Source of the DNA: an uncultured Cryomorphaceae bacterium
GTDB lineage: Bacteria; Bacteroidota; Bacteroidia; Flavobacteriales; Schleiferiaceae
Direction of reading: 5' to 3'
DNA length: 64,000 nucleotides
Assembly (NCBI GenBank): GCA_913009655.1
Contig: CAJVWI010000010.1
Span: 16,097 to 80,096 of the forward strand
The notes beneath the pieces were generated by a model. That model ran no database searches and was not told the DNA's origin. It saw only the letters and a list, made by a program, of their open reading frames with translations. The position numbers and the translations under genes are program-made. Shown piece after piece: positions 44,422 to 54,231 of this stretch (its first letter is position 1; each line of letters begins with the position of its first letter).

Positions 44422-44487
44422 AATTGCAAATGTAATTATTCCCATTCTGTTAAATACATAATTACTCGGAAAATGACATTTGCAATT
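44422..44487. repeat. 12-base inverted repeat around divergent promoter region
   Basis: AATTGCAAATGT (44422-44433) and ACATTTGCAATT (44476-44487) are perfect reverse complements, 42 bases apart. The left arm contains the TACATTTG box of the carotenoid gene. The right arm is a nearly identical box (GACATTTG) pointing toward rpsF. Confidence 0.75.
44427..44434 (-). promoter_or_regulatory. TAnnTTTG promoter of the carotenoid gene
   Basis: Minus-strand TACATTTG followed by C, 33 bases before the ATG at 44393. Confidence 0.6.
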
Positions 44488-44602
44488 ATTTCAAAACAGG
44501 TAAAAGCCGATAAACATCAGTTATTTTTTAAACAAATTCACACATTGTAAGTATTTCACAGTAAAATTCAATCCATGATAGTAAATAGCAATAAACTTTT
44601 CC

Positions 44603-44610
44603 TACCTTTG
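44603..44610 (+). promoter_or_regulatory. TAnnTTTG promoter of the rpsF operon
   Basis: TACCTTTG, exact consensus, 20 bases before the rpsF ATG at 44631; this leaves a leader of about 15 bases, too short for an S6:S18 leader structure. Confidence 0.7.
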
Positions 44611-44630
44611 CGGCCCTAATTTCATTACCA

Positions 44631-44966
44631 ATGAACCAGTACGAAACCGTTTTCATTTTAAATCCCGTCTTGTCTGAAGATCAGATAAGGGAAGCGGTTG
44701 ATAAGTTTACAGGCTTCTTGAAATCCAACGGAGCAGAAATTATCAACGTTGAAAAATGGGGGTTGCGAAAGCTTGCATACCTCATTGACAAGAAAAAGAG
44801 TGGGTTTTACAACCTCCTTGAATTCAAAGCACCTACCAGTATCATTTCAAATTTAGAAATTGAAATGAAACGCGATGAGAAAGTCTTAAGATTCCTCACC
44901 GTGGTTATGGATAAAAATGGAGCTGAATACGCTGCCAAAAGAAGGGACAAAGTTAAAAACTCTTAA
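44631..44966 (+). CDS. rpsF: Ribosomal protein S6
   Basis: 111 residues of the bS6 family, ferredoxin-like fold, binds 16S rRNA together with S18. The opening [17 protein letters not shown] and the central [25 protein letters not shown] are diagnostic. It is the first gene of rpsF-rpsR-rplI, a compact ribosomal protein operon. The operon promoter lies 20 bases upstream and the shared terminator follows rplI. Confidence 0.97.
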   Translation: MNQYETVFILNPVLSEDQIREAVDKFTGFLKSNGAEIINVEKWGLRKLAYLIDKKKSGFYNLLEFKAPTSIISNLEIEMKRDEKVLRFLTVVMDKNGAEYAAKRRDKVKNS

Positions 44967-44980
44967 TTCCTATAAATTTT

Positions 44981-45271
44981 ATGAGCACTTTGGAATCAAC
45001 AGCAGGAAATCAATCAGAGATTCGCTATTTACAGCCAATCGCTATTGATGCAACAAATAACAAAAAATACTGCCGTTTCAAAAAATATGGCATTAAACAT
45101 ATTGATCACAAGGACCCAACATATTTAATGCGCTTTGTGAATGAGCAGGGTAAAATATTACCCCGCAGATTGACTGGGACTTCGTTAAAATATCAACGAA
45201 AACTTGCTGTAGCAATCAAGCGAGCACGTCACCTAGGTCTCATGCCTTACGTAGCAGATAACCTTAAATAA
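44981..45271 (+). CDS. rpsR: Ribosomal protein S18
   Basis: 96 residues, bS18. [22 protein letters not shown] is the characteristic core, followed by [34 protein letters not shown]. The N-terminal segment (about 1-30) is longer than in E. coli, as usual for Bacteroidota. It follows rpsF by 14 bases and precedes rplI by 12 bases. Confidence 0.97.
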   Translation: MSTLESTAGNQSEIRYLQPIAIDATNNKKYCRFKKYGIKHIDHKDPTYLMRFVNEQGKILPRRLTGTSLKYQRKLAVAIKRARHLGLMPYVADNLK

Positions 45272-45283
45272 AATTTCTTCGAT

Positions 45284-45736
45284 ATGGATGTAATTCTTAA
45301 AGCAGACGTTGATAACTTAGGTTATAAAGACGATTTGGTTACCGTAAAAAATGGATATGGTCGAAATTTCCTAATTCCGCAAGGGAAGGCTGTTTTTGCT
45401 ACTCCTTCAGCAAAAAAAATGCTAGCTGAGGACCTAAGGCAAAAGGCCCACAAGGAAGAAAAAATCATAAAAAGCGCAACCTCCACAGCCGAAGGTCTAT
45501 CTCGAATTGAACTTAAAATTTCTGCGAAATCTGGCAAAACCGGAAAATTATTTGGTGCAGTCACCAATGCTGACATTTCAGAGAAGCTAGGGGAAATGGG
45601 GCACTCTATAGAGAAGAAATATATTCAAATTTTGGGAGGAACCATCAAAACCGCAGGTAAATATTCTGCAAAAATTCGCTTGCATCGCGAAGTCATTACA
45701 GAATTTAATTTCGAAGTGATTGGTAAAATAAAGTAA
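45284..45736 (+). CDS. rplI: Ribosomal protein L9
   Basis: 150-residue bL9: MDVILKADVDNLGYKDDLVTVKNGYGRNFLIPQGKA is the N-terminal globular domain, then the connecting helix (about 42-75), then the C-terminal domain with SGKTGKLFGAVTNADI. L9 stabilises the base of the L1 stalk on the 50S subunit and helps keep the reading frame. Followed by a strong terminator at 45757-45787. Confidence 0.97.
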   Translation: MDVILKADVDNLGYKDDLVTVKNGYGRNFLIPQGKAVFATPSAKKMLAEDLRQKAHKEEKIIKSATSTAEGLSRIELKISAKSGKTGKLFGAVTNADISEKLGEMGHSIEKKYIQILGGTIKTAGKYSAKIRLHREVITEFNFEVIGKIK

Positions 45737-45756
45737 ATCTATCTCATTTAAACGAT

Positions 45757-45787
45757 AAAAAACCCTGCTAACGAAGCGGGGTTTTTT
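45757..45787 (+). terminator. Rho-independent terminator after rplI
   Basis: A-tract, stem pairing ACCC and GC with GC and GGGGT around a short loop (TAACGAA), then a run of six T. Clear intrinsic terminator for rpsF-rpsR-rplI; only 11 bases separate it from the next ATG. Confidence 0.88.
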
Positions 45788-45798
45788 AATTTAGAGAC

Positions 45799-47718
45799 AT
45801 GAATGAACTCACCGCAAAAGAACAGCACTGGCCTGGCTTAATCGTTGGGGGTGTTATGGCGCTTATACCAAGCTTTGACAGATTCTCAGAACTGGGAGAT
45901 CCCAGTCATTGGCCTCTTCAACTTGGATGGAGCTTATTTGCTTTAACCTTAATTGTTTATTCATTTGTCAAGTTCAAGCAAAAAATAGTCATACCAAATC
46001 TTTTACTAGTTTGGATCGCTCTTGCTTTGTGGTCTTTTTTTGGATATTTCTTAACTGATATTCATGCCATTTCAGAGTGGAAACTAGCATCTTTTAGATA
46101 TTTAGGATATGCTGCATTTCTTTTTTTAGGATCCAATTTTAAAGAACAAAAGGGAATTGTTCATCCTTTTATTGCTAATACTATTGTTGGATTCGGTGCG
46201 ATAATTTCCATCTATTACCTAATAGACTTCTCAACTACAAATAATGCTCTTACTGAACCTTATGGAGTTACCGGACTCATGGGGCACAAAAATTTCAATG
46301 CATCTGCAATTGCTATTACCATACCAATTACGGTGTTAATGGTTTATAAAAGTCAAAAAAATAAAAGTTTATACTTATTCATATTGTTTCTCGGGGTAAT
46401 TTCAATAATACTAACTCAAACAAGAAGCATTGTCCTAGCAGGCTTGATTTCTGTAATAATCACAACCTTCTCTGGCTGGAGACCTAGTAAAAAAGTATGG
46501 ATAGCATTTGCTAGTATTGTATTTATAGCTACAGCCATTTTGAGCCAACCCAAGATTCAAGAACGTTTATTGGATCCCACAAATTTGAAAATACGCGGTA
46601 TTTTCTGGGGCCATTCTTTGGATATGCTGGAGTCATCTCCGGTTCATGGAATTGGTTCTGGACAATGGCGGATAGTTTTTCCAAAATACGGGTTAGAAGG
46701 AACCAATCCTAGTGTTGCGGAAGGAATAACTTCAGAAGTTCGACCACACAATGATTTTTTATGGATTCTATCTGAAAACGGAATAATTGGATTTGGTCTT
46801 TTTACCTTTTTCTTTATTTTTCTCTGGATTTCTTGGCTTAAAAAAATTAGAGAAAATAAATCAATTGATCAATATGCCTCAGGAGCTGTTCTGGTGATTG
46901 TCACAACATATTCTTTTTTTGAGTTTCCCATTGAGCGAATGGCCATATATGGGCCATTTATGCTTATTGCTGGCTCTATAATAAATAAAGAGATCAAGTC
47001 AATAAATTTTGTGACAAAAAAATTTATTTATCCTGTCATTATAATGTTCCTTTTATCTCTTTCTTATGCTAGTTTCAAAGCCATTGAAGCAGATAGACAA
47101 AATCAAATTGTCTTAGAAAAAAACTCGAATCGTGACGCCAAAAATATTGGAAAAAGTGTAGATAATGCAATCAATTCGTGGAACGAACTTGATAGATATG
47201 GAAACCCATTAATCTATTTTTCTGGTATGGGAAGCATGTTTGGCGAAGCCCAAAAATCAAATACGGGTAAGTTTGGACCTAGAAACTTCATAAAAGCTGA
47301 AAAGTTTTTCATGGAGGCTTTAAAAATTCACCCAAATCATGTTGTTACCCTTTTCCAATTGGGTAGCCTTTACAGCTATAGAGGTGAATTCAATAAAGCT
47401 GAAAAGACATATCAGACATTGCTAAAAATATCCCCAAGACACCCAGGTGGGCAAATAGCTTATGCGAAAAACCTTCTTGAATTAGATAAGCCAGAAGAAT
47501 CTGCGCGGGTACTTATATCCGCATTCTTGAATCCCGCTCAATATAAAACTGAAAATTATGTAAAAACTGTTATCAGAGCATTAAGGAGATGTCCAAAAAA
47601 TACCTCACATAACGGATTAAAAAAGATAATTAAAAATCGCGATAACCTAAACGACCAAGATCTCTTTAACCAATTTCAAGCGTTTAAAGCTAATAAGAAA
47701 AAAGAGAGAAACAGCTAA
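45799..47718 (+). CDS. O-antigen-ligase-like membrane protein with C-terminal TPR region
   Basis: 639 residues. About ten hydrophobic helices (N-terminal ~420 residues) form a Wzy/WaaL-type core; the conserved GIGSGQWRIVFPKYG block and RPHNDFLWILSENGIIGFGLF are typical of the large periplasmic loop of this superfamily. The C-terminal part (about 500-630) has two TPR-like repeats (HVVTLFQLGSLYSYRGEFNKAEK and PGGQIAYAKNLLELDKPEES). Possible roles are polymerising or ligating surface glycan, or protein O-glycosylation; the sequence does not decide. It overlaps the xth end by 4 bases in antisense. Confidence 0.85.
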   Translation: MNELTAKEQHWPGLIVGGVMALIPSFDRFSELGDPSHWPLQLGWSLFALTLIVYSFVKFKQKIVIPNLLLVWIALALWSFFGYFLTDIHAISEWKLASFRYLGYAAFLFLGSNFKEQKGIVHPFIANTIVGFGAIISIYYLIDFSTTNNALTEPYGVTGLMGHKNFNASAIAITIPITVLMVYKSQKNKSLYLFILFLGVISIILTQTRSIVLAGLISVIITTFSGWRPSKKVWIAFASIVFIATAILSQPKIQERLLDPTNLKIRGIFWGHSLDMLESSPVHGIGSGQWRIVFPKYGLEGTNPSVAEGITSEVRPHNDFLWILSENGIIGFGLFTFFFIFLWISWLKKIRENKSIDQYASGAVLVIVTTYSFFEFPIERMAIYGPFMLIAGSIINKEIKSINFVTKKFIYPVIIMFLLSLSYASFKAIEADRQNQIVLEKNSNRDAKNIGKSVDNAINSWNELDRYGNPLIYFSGMGSMFGEAQKSNTGKFGPRNFIKAEKFFMEALKIHPNHVVTLFQLGSLYSYRGEFNKAEKTYQTLLKISPRHPGGQIAYAKNLLELDKPEESARVLISAFLNPAQYKTENYVKTVIRALRRCPKNTSHNGLKKIIKNRDNLNDQDLFNQFQAFKANKKKERNS

Positions 47719-48473
47719 TTGATTTCCAAATAAACTGGGCAGTGATCACTCCCATACTCATCGTTTAAAATATCAGTCATAACAACTCTTGACATTAAGC
47801 GCTCTGAAACTAAATAATAATCTAGTCTCCAGCCAATGTTTCTAGATCGTGCTCCAGAGCGCATACTCCACCATGAATATTTTACTTCTTCTGGATGACG
47901 ATTACGCCATGAATCAACAAAGCCATTATTTAAAAAGTTATCAAAGCCATCAATTTCAGTTTGAGTATAACCAGGAGTTCTGTTATAATTACTTTTAGGA
48001 TTTGCCAAATCAATAGGCTTATGAGCAACATTTAAATCGCCACAATAGATAACTGGTTTTTTAAGATCATAATCCTTCAATATATCAGCAATAGCAGCAT
48101 CCCAAGCTTTTCTATTTGGAATTCGAGAAAGATCACCTTTCGAGTTTGGAACATATGCTGTGGCAACATAGTATTCAGGAAATTCGGCAACAATGAGTCT
48201 ACCCTCACCATCATGGTCAGCTATACCCACTCCTATTTTATAAGAGAGAGGTTCCAGTTTTGAAATTAAAGCTGTTCCACTATATCCCTTCTTCTCTGCA
48301 GAATGTGCAATAACATTATAACCAGATCCAAACAAAACCTCTGCAACTTGATCTTCAGTAGCCTTAGTCTCTTGAAAACAAATAATATCTGCATCCCATT
48401 TAGCTAATTGATCTAAAAGACCTTTTGATCCGGCAGAACGAATGCCGTTTACGTTCCAAGAAATGATTTTCAT
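47715..48473 (-). CDS. xth: Exodeoxyribonuclease III (AP endonuclease)
   Basis: 252-residue Mg-dependent nuclease of the exonuclease III family, cutting at abasic sites and removing blocked 3' ends in base-excision repair. Motifs: MKIISWNVNGIRSAG (catalytic Asn), FQETKATE (metal Glu), YCGDLNVAH (Asp-x-Asn) and YGSDHCPV (Asp-His pair). It stands alone on the minus strand. A moderate TACTTTTT box near 48510 may serve as promoter but is uncertain. Confidence 0.94.
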   Translation of the reverse strand: MKIISWNVNGIRSAGSKGLLDQLAKWDADIICFQETKATEDQVAEVLFGSGYNVIAHSAEKKGYSGTALISKLEPLSYKIGVGIADHDGEGRLIVAEFPEYYVATAYVPNSKGDLSRIPNRKAWDAAIADILKDYDLKKPVIYCGDLNVAHKPIDLANPKSNYNRTPGYTQTEIDGFDNFLNNGFVDSWRNRHPEEVKYSWWSMRSGARSRNIGWRLDYYLVSERLMSRVVMTDILNDEYGSDHCPVYLEIN

Positions 48474-48579
48474 TTATTGAAGATAATAACGACTAATTGA
48501 TAAGTCATAAAAAGTATAACACATTTTTATTTTATGGTTTTTATTCATTTGACAACAGGTTGATGAGAGCCAATAAAGA

Positions 48580-51500
48580 TTACATATTTCTTCGATACTG
48601 ACCACCCACAGCAAACATAGCCTTAGTCATTTGACCTAAAGAACAAACCTTAGAAGCCTCCATAATTGAATCAAACATATTTTTGTTCTCTAAAGCAGCT
48701 CTCTGTATTGCTTCCAGAGTCTTAATTGACTTACCATCTCCTGCTTGGTGAACCATACTGACCGTTGAGATTTGGTTTTCCTTTTCATCCTCTGTTGCCC
48801 TAATAACCTCACCTGGGATTAGTGTAGGTGAACCTTCTTTACTTAAGAATGTATTTACTCCAATTATTGGATATTCACCATTATGCTTAAGCATTTCATA
48901 ATGCATGGACTCTTCTTGAATTTTTCCTCGTTGATACATTGTCTCCATAGCGCCCAGAACCCCCCCTCGATCAGTAATACGATCAAATTCAATCATTACA
49001 GCTTCCTCAACTAATTCCGTAAGTTCTTCAATGATAAATGATCCTTGCAGTGGGTTTTCATTTTTCGCTAGACCCAATTCATTATTTATTATCAATTGAA
49101 TCGCCATTGCCCTTCTAACGCTTTCCTCTGTTGGAGTTGTTATGGCTTCATCATATGCATTTGTGTGTAAAGAATTGCAATTATCATAAATGGCATATAA
49201 CGCCTGAAGCGTTGTTCTTATATCATTGAAACTTATTTCTTGAGCATGCAACGATCTTCCAGAAGTCTGAATATGATACTTTAACATTTGAGATCTTTCA
49301 TTCGCGCCATACTTTTCTTTGAGTGCCTTTGCCCATATTCGCCTTGCGACTCTTCCAATTACAGCATATTCCGGATCAATACCGTTAGAAAAGAAAAAAC
49401 TTAGATTTGGACCGAAAAGATTTATATCCATTCCCCGACTCAAATAATACTCAACATAGGTAAAACCATTTGAGAGGGTAAACGCCAGTTGAGTTATCGG
49501 GTTAGCGCCAGCTTCTGCGATATGATAGCCAGATATAGAAACCGAATAGAAGTTTCGAACGTTCTTATCTATAAAGTATTCTTGAACATCACCCATTAAG
49601 CGTAAAGCAAATTCCGTTGAAAATATACAAGTATTCTGAGCCTGATCTTCCTTCAATATATCTGATTGCACAGTCCCCCTAGCTACACTTAATGCTTTAG
49701 CTTTTATTTCATTATAAATATCAAGGGGAAGCACCTCATCTCCAGTTACACCTAATAAAATAAGGCCCAAACCATCATTCCCTGCTGGAAGATTACCTGA
49801 ATATTTTGGGGGCTCAAGTCCCAAAGCTTTGTATTTGTCTTTCTTAAAAGACTCAACATCAGCAACCAAATTATTTTCAATTATATAACGCTCGCATTGT
49901 TGATCAATCGCAGCATTCAAAAAGAAACCTAAAAGCATAGGGGCAGGACCATTTATAGTCATCGATACTGATGTAGATGGATGACACAAATCAAAACCAG
50001 AATATAATTTCTTCGCATCATCTAAACAGCTAACACTTACACCGGCATTACCAATTTTCCCATAAATATCAGGTCTTCGGTGAGGATCATGTCCATATAG
50101 AGTAACAGAGTCAAATGCTGTTGAAAGGCGTTTAGCCGGAGTTCCTTGAGATACATAATGAAATCTCTTATTGGTCCTTTCGGGACCACCTTCTCCTGCA
50201 AACATCCTTGTTGGATCCTCACCCTTTCGCTTAAAAGAGTATATTCCTGATGTATAAGGAAAAGAACCTGGAACATTTTCTTGAAGAATCCATCTTAGTA
50301 TATCTCCCCAAGACCTGTAGCTGGGAGTAACTACTTTAGGTATTCTTTGATTTGAAAGACTCGTGACATGAGTATCTACGTGTATGTCTTTTCCCCGAAC
50401 TTTATAAACATACTCCGGAGCTAAATAACGTTTCTTTAGTTTTTCCCAGCCCTGAATAGCCTCCCAGTTAGCGGGATGCAATTTTGTTTTAACCTCTTTA
50501 TGGGCTTTAACAATAACTTCTAAAGAATTTTTTGAATCGGTTAAATCCAGTTTAGTTATCTCTTTAATGGAGCGATCAAAAGAATATAAAGTATCCGCAA
50601 TATGAGATTGATTTTTAACCCGGGTATTATAGTCTCTAACACATTCTGAAATTTCACTTAAATATCTTGTACGGTTTGCAGGAATAATATAATTTTTTTC
50701 GCTATCGGCTTCATTTCTATTGGAATCAAAAGATATATTTTTTATTTTCAATTTATTGATTAGGATCTCTATAATCGCTCTGTAGAGCCTATTAGTCCCT
50801 GGATCATTAAATTGTGATGCCATTGTACCATAGACAGGCATATCATCGGGTTTTTCTTCCCACCGATTTTGGTTCCTCTGAACCTGTTTTTTTATATCTC
50901 TAAGGGCATCTAAAGCACCACGCTTATCCAACTTATTTAAGGAAATTAAATCCGCAAAATCAAGCATGTCTATTTTCTCTAACTGAGTAGATGCACCATA
51001 TTCAGGAGTCATAACATACAAGGAGGCATCAGAATACTCAAGGATTTCAGTATCCGATTGACCGATACCACTAGTCTCTAAAATAATAAGGTCAAAACTT
51101 GCAGCTTTCAATATTTTCAATGCCTGAGAAATATGTTTACTTAAGGAGAGATTGCTCTGTCTTGTGGCAAGAGACCGCATATAAACACTAGGATTTTGAA
51201 TAGAATTCATTCGAATTCGATCACCCAATAGAGCTCCTCCACTTTTACGCTTAGTTGGATCAACAGAAAGAATTCCAATTTTCTGACCAGGATGATCCGA
51301 CACAAACCGTCTGACCAATTCATCAACTAAAGAGCTCTTTCCTGCCCCACCTGTACCGGTTATACCAAGCACAGGAGGTGAGTCTTTCTCTTGTATCTTC
51401 TTTTCTATTAGCGGCAACACTTTCAAGAAATGGATTGGGAAATTCTCCGCACACGATATGAGTCGCGCAATGGATTTTGGAAGCCCATCTAAGGCCTCTT

Positions 51501-51966
51501 GCAAAATATGATCCACTTTATTTCCAATTGGATAGTCGCATTTCTTCAGAAGATCATTAATCATACCTTGCAACCCCATGGATCTTCCTTCATCAGGGTG
51601 ATAAATTTTGGTTACGCCATAATCCTCAAGTTCCTTAATTTCCATTGGCAATATTGTCCCACCTCCGCCACCAAATATTTTTATGTTCTGGCCACCATTC
51701 TCTTGAAGCAAATCAAACATATACTTGAAATATTCCAAATGCCCTCCTTGATATGATGTCATGGCGATAGCATTTGCATCCTCTTGAATTGCGGTATTTA
51801 CAACATCTTCAACACTACGATCATGTCCTAAGTGTATTACTTCAGCACCACTTGATTGAAGTATTCTCCTCATAATGTTTATACTAACATCATGGCCATC
51901 AAACAAAGAAGCCGCAGTTACAATTCGAATACTATTCTTAGGAGAATAAGGTTTTTCTTCAGCCAT
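48580..51966 (-). CDS. icmF: Fused isobutyryl-CoA mutase IcmF (B12-binding domain, GTPase chaperone, mutase)
   Basis: 1128-residue adenosylcobalamin-dependent acyl-CoA mutase. Domain order: B12-binding (about 10-145; DGHDVSIN with the cobalt-ligand His, FGGGGGTI), MeaI/ArgK-type GTPase (about 195-415; Walker [15 protein letters not shown], base motif SLNKLDKRG), linker, and the TIM-barrel mutase (from about 545). [21 protein letters not shown] replaces the Tyr/Arg pair of methylmalonyl-CoA mutase and is the IcmF signature, so the substrate is likely isobutyryl/n-butyryl-CoA, not methylmalonyl-CoA. It is a single-gene unit with a clear promoter. Confidence 0.94.
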   Translation of the reverse strand: MAEEKPYSPKNSIRIVTAASLFDGHDVSINIMRRILQSSGAEVIHLGHDRSVEDVVNTAIQEDANAIAMTSYQGGHLEYFKYMFDLLQENGGQNIKIFGGGGGTILPMEIKELEDYGVTKIYHPDEGRSMGLQGMINDLLKKCDYPIGNKVDHILQEALDGLPKSIARLISCAENFPIHFLKVLPLIEKKIQEKDSPPVLGITGTGGAGKSSLVDELVRRFVSDHPGQKIGILSVDPTKRKSGGALLGDRIRMNSIQNPSVYMRSLATRQSNLSLSKHISQALKILKAASFDLIILETSGIGQSDTEILEYSDASLYVMTPEYGASTQLEKIDMLDFADLISLNKLDKRGALDALRDIKKQVQRNQNRWEEKPDDMPVYGTMASQFNDPGTNRLYRAIIEILINKLKIKNISFDSNRNEADSEKNYIIPANRTRYLSEISECVRDYNTRVKNQSHIADTLYSFDRSIKEITKLDLTDSKNSLEVIVKAHKEVKTKLHPANWEAIQGWEKLKKRYLAPEYVYKVRGKDIHVDTHVTSLSNQRIPKVVTPSYRSWGDILRWILQENVPGSFPYTSGIYSFKRKGEDPTRMFAGEGGPERTNKRFHYVSQGTPAKRLSTAFDSVTLYGHDPHRRPDIYGKIGNAGVSVSCLDDAKKLYSGFDLCHPSTSVSMTINGPAPMLLGFFLNAAIDQQCERYIIENNLVADVESFKKDKYKALGLEPPKYSGNLPAGNDGLGLILLGVTGDEVLPLDIYNEIKAKALSVARGTVQSDILKEDQAQNTCIFSTEFALRLMGDVQEYFIDKNVRNFYSVSISGYHIAEAGANPITQLAFTLSNGFTYVEYYLSRGMDINLFGPNLSFFFSNGIDPEYAVIGRVARRIWAKALKEKYGANERSQMLKYHIQTSGRSLHAQEISFNDIRTTLQALYAIYDNCNSLHTNAYDEAITTPTEESVRRAMAIQLIINNELGLAKNENPLQGSFIIEELTELVEEAVMIEFDRITDRGGVLGAMETMYQRGKIQEESMHYEMLKHNGEYPIIGVNTFLSKEGSPTLIPGEVIRATEDEKENQISTVSMVHQAGDGKSIKTLEAIQRAALENKNMFDSIMEASKVCSLGQMTKAMFAVGGQYRRNM

Positions 51967-51985
51967 AATTTGTTGAGCTTTAAAA

Positions 51986-51993
51986 CAAAGATA
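51986..51993 (-). promoter_or_regulatory. TAnnTTTG promoter of icmF
   Basis: Minus-strand TATCTTTG, exact consensus, 19 bases before the ATG at 51966. Confidence 0.65.
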
Positions 51994-52019
51994 GGGGGAT
52001 AGGTTTATCCTTGGAGAGC

Positions 52020-52772
52020 TTATTTAAGAATAGAACCTAAAGCAGAATGAAATTTTTTCCAATCAGAAAATTCTACATCAACATTGCTGATTAATTCCAA
52101 ATTTTTGACTGAACTAGCAAATTCAGATTGATTGAACCATATGGTCTTCATACCGACTCGCTTGCCTCCTAACATATCGCAAACTAAAGAGTCACCAATC
52201 ATTATTGCATCCTTTGGTTGACATTTTGAGCGCTTAAATGCATTTTTAAAAATTGAAGGATTAGGTTTATAAGAATGAACCTGATCAGAGGTTATTATCT
52301 GTGAGAAAACATGATTCAAACCCAAGGATTTAATTTTTCTTTCTTGAGAATCACTTGGACCATTAGTTATAACATTCAATTTAAATCCCTGATCGTACAA
52401 ATCTAGCAAAGCACTAATCGCATTTGGATAGGAATGATTCATTTCTGGTGTTCTTGACAAAAACATTTCCTCTAATTTCTTTGCAATATTTATTCTTAAG
52501 ATTGTTGCCATTTCTGGAAAAAAATGATTCATCCAAAGACTAAATCTTCGATTGCGAACATGACTGATAGGATAATTTTTCTTTTGCATATCGACCCATA
52601 ATTTCTCATTTATACTCTTAAACTTTATGCAAGCCTTTTTGCAGTCTAAATCTGACAATTCCGAGAAAATATTAATGAGCTCATTTAAAACAGCATCAAC
52701 GTTTTTTTCATGATTCCATAGAGTTCTATCAATATCAAAAAATAATTGAATTACTGCAGATCTATCTTTCAT
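52020..52772 (-). CDS. YjjG-family HAD hydrolase
   Basis: 250 residues. HAD motif [15 protein letters not shown] (DxD), motif [12 protein letters not shown], motif III Lys in [10 protein letters not shown], motif [15 protein letters not shown]. The small all-alpha cap (about 20-95) and the DIDRTL(W/Y)xxxxN start fit YjjG/YfnB nucleotidases, which hydrolyse non-canonical pyrimidine nucleotides. It overlaps the upstream helicase gene by about 11 bases, so the two are cotranscribed. Start placed at MKDRS, two codons after a possible earlier ATG. Confidence 0.88.
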   Translation of the reverse strand: MKDRSAVIQLFFDIDRTLWNHEKNVDAVLNELINIFSELSDLDCKKACIKFKSINEKLWVDMQKKNYPISHVRNRRFSLWMNHFFPEMATILRINIAKKLEEMFLSRTPEMNHSYPNAISALLDLYDQGFKLNVITNGPSDSQERKIKSLGLNHVFSQIITSDQVHSYKPNPSIFKNAFKRSKCQPKDAIMIGDSLVCDMLGGKRVGMKTIWFNQSEFASSVKNLELISNVDVEFSDWKKFHSALGSILK

Positions 52773-54171
52773 TATCACCTTCTAAAAATCCGATAAGATA
52801 TAATCTCTTCTTTGCCCTAGTAAAAGAGGTATATATCCACCGAATATATTCCTCTTTGGAAGGGTCATCTGTATGAGGTCTTTCAACATAAACATCATTC
52901 CATTGCCCCCCTTGAGCCTTATGGGCAGTTAGAGAGTATCCAAATTTTAATTGTAAGGCTTGACCGTAAGGGTGATTCCTAAAAAATGAAGCCCGAGCAA
53001 ATTTATCCAAACCTGATTTTTTAAATTCATCCATTATTTGAAAATATAACGATGATGATTGATCCTTTGATAATCGCGAAGTTTTTGAAGATAACGTATC
53101 TAAAATTATTTTCGCTTCAAAAGACTGCACCTCCATATCCGTCCATGCTAATGTAGCATCTGCAAACCTCAATCCATACTTTTTCTCCTCATTTCTCCAC
53201 GAAAGCACTTCCAACATATCTCCGTTAGCTATAAATCCTGCTCCATCATTGTGATCAAGCCAATTCTCATTATTTTGAACTACCATAACTAAATCTCCTG
53301 CATTTATTATCTCATCATGTCCTAAAATAGTTGATCTGATTTGTTGGTTATACAAAACAGCACGGGCATTGGATCGTGTAATAATTATCGAGTCATTATC
53401 AGAATGAGAAAAAGAACTTTCTAAACTTTCGTGCAAATCCTGAAGATCATTAATAAAACGAACCTCTTTACTCGATCTTAGAACAGGGAAAAATGGTGAT
53501 TTTGAAAACAGTGCATTCCGTAAATCCGTGGCAGTAATTAGAATGCCCGAATTTACAGATTGTCGCATAACCTGACTCAATATAGCAACATGTGCCTGAA
53601 TACTATAAGAATCTAATAGAATTTGTTGACTTAAAGCTGGACTATATATCTGTCCAACGGGAGGCAATTGAGCTTTATCCCCTGCCAGAATTAGTTTACA
53701 GTCTTTGCCCGATTTAACAAAATATAATAGGTCGTTCAATATTTGACCGTTTTCACTTGAATCTGAGATCATAGAAGCTTCATCGATGATAAAAATAAGT
53801 TTCTTACCCTTATTTTTTCTTCGAATTCTTTTAAAAACTCCATCTGTTCCCCTAACTGATATGTATAACATCCGATGTAAAGTCCAAGCCCGCTGCCCCC
53901 AAGTTCCTTGTAAAATTTTTGCTGCTCGCCCTGTAGGGGCTCCTAAAACCGAACTCCATCCAATATGCTTTAATGCCTTGGAAAAAGCCTGAGCTACAGT
54001 TGTCTTTCCTGTTCCGGCATAACCCAGAAGTAAAAAAACATCATCTTTTTTTAATTTATTATTTTCCGGAATGAAAAGATGAGTCAATCCCCAAAGGCCT
54101 TTTTTTTGGTCTTCGGTTGGTGTCCAAGGGAACTCCTTTAAGAAAATATTGTAAAGTGTTGTCGAATTCAC
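52762..54171 (-). CDS. RecD2-like/Dda-type AAA DNA helicase
   Basis: 469-residue superfamily 1B helicase. Motif I LLGYAGTGKTTVAQAF (about 47-62), motif II FIIDEASMIS, motif III LAGDKAQLPPVG, then the C-terminal 2A/UvrD-like motif TAHKAQGGQWNDVYVE and the final TSFTRAKKRLYLIG. It likely acts in DNA repair or replication restart. It begins with GTG at 54171 (an ATG is not available near the natural N-terminus). It lacks the long N-terminal extension of RecD2. It overlaps the YjjG-like gene downstream. Confidence 0.88.
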   Translation of the reverse strand: MNSTTLYNIFLKEFPWTPTEDQKKGLWGLTHLFIPENNKLKKDDVFLLLGYAGTGKTTVAQAFSKALKHIGWSSVLGAPTGRAAKILQGTWGQRAWTLHRMLYISVRGTDGVFKRIRRKNKGKKLIFIIDEASMISDSSENGQILNDLLYFVKSGKDCKLILAGDKAQLPPVGQIYSPALSQQILLDSYSIQAHVAILSQVMRQSVNSGILITATDLRNALFSKSPFFPVLRSSKEVRFINDLQDLHESLESSFSHSDNDSIIITRSNARAVLYNQQIRSTILGHDEIINAGDLVMVVQNNENWLDHNDGAGFIANGDMLEVLSWRNEEKKYGLRFADATLAWTDMEVQSFEAKIILDTLSSKTSRLSKDQSSSLYFQIMDEFKKSGLDKFARASFFRNHPYGQALQLKFGYSLTAHKAQGGQWNDVYVERPHTDDPSKEEYIRWIYTSFTRAKKRLYLIGFLEGDNER

Positions 54172-54188
54172 AGATTAGTAGTAAGGTA

Positions 54189-54196
54189 GCAAGGTA
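54189..54196 (-). promoter_or_regulatory. TAnnTTTG-like promoter of the helicase operon
   Basis: Minus-strand TACCTTGC, 17 bases before the GTG at 54171; two mismatches from consensus. A second similar TACCTTAC follows, so the exact box is uncertain. Confidence 0.35.
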
Positions 54197-54204
54197 ATAT
54201 TTCA

Positions 54205-54212
54205 TAATTTTG
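54205..54212 (+). promoter_or_regulatory. TAnnTTTG promoter of the 54232-56138 operon
   Basis: TAATTTTG, exact consensus, 19 bases before the ATG at 54232. The first gene, DUF3822 and rsmD are tightly packed behind it. Confidence 0.6.
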
Positions 54213-54231
54213 CTAGGAAAAATTTTTTATC

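Noticed and set aside
44473..44550. Small ORF of 25 codons before rpsF
   Set aside because: No recognisable sequence, it overlaps the inverted repeat, and its length is within chance expectation for AT-rich DNA.
44394..44630. S6:S18 regulatory RNA leader upstream of rpsF
   Set aside because: A strong TACCTTTG promoter lies 20 bases before the start codon, leaving too short a leader for such a structure. A longer transcript from the inverted repeat is possible but unproven.
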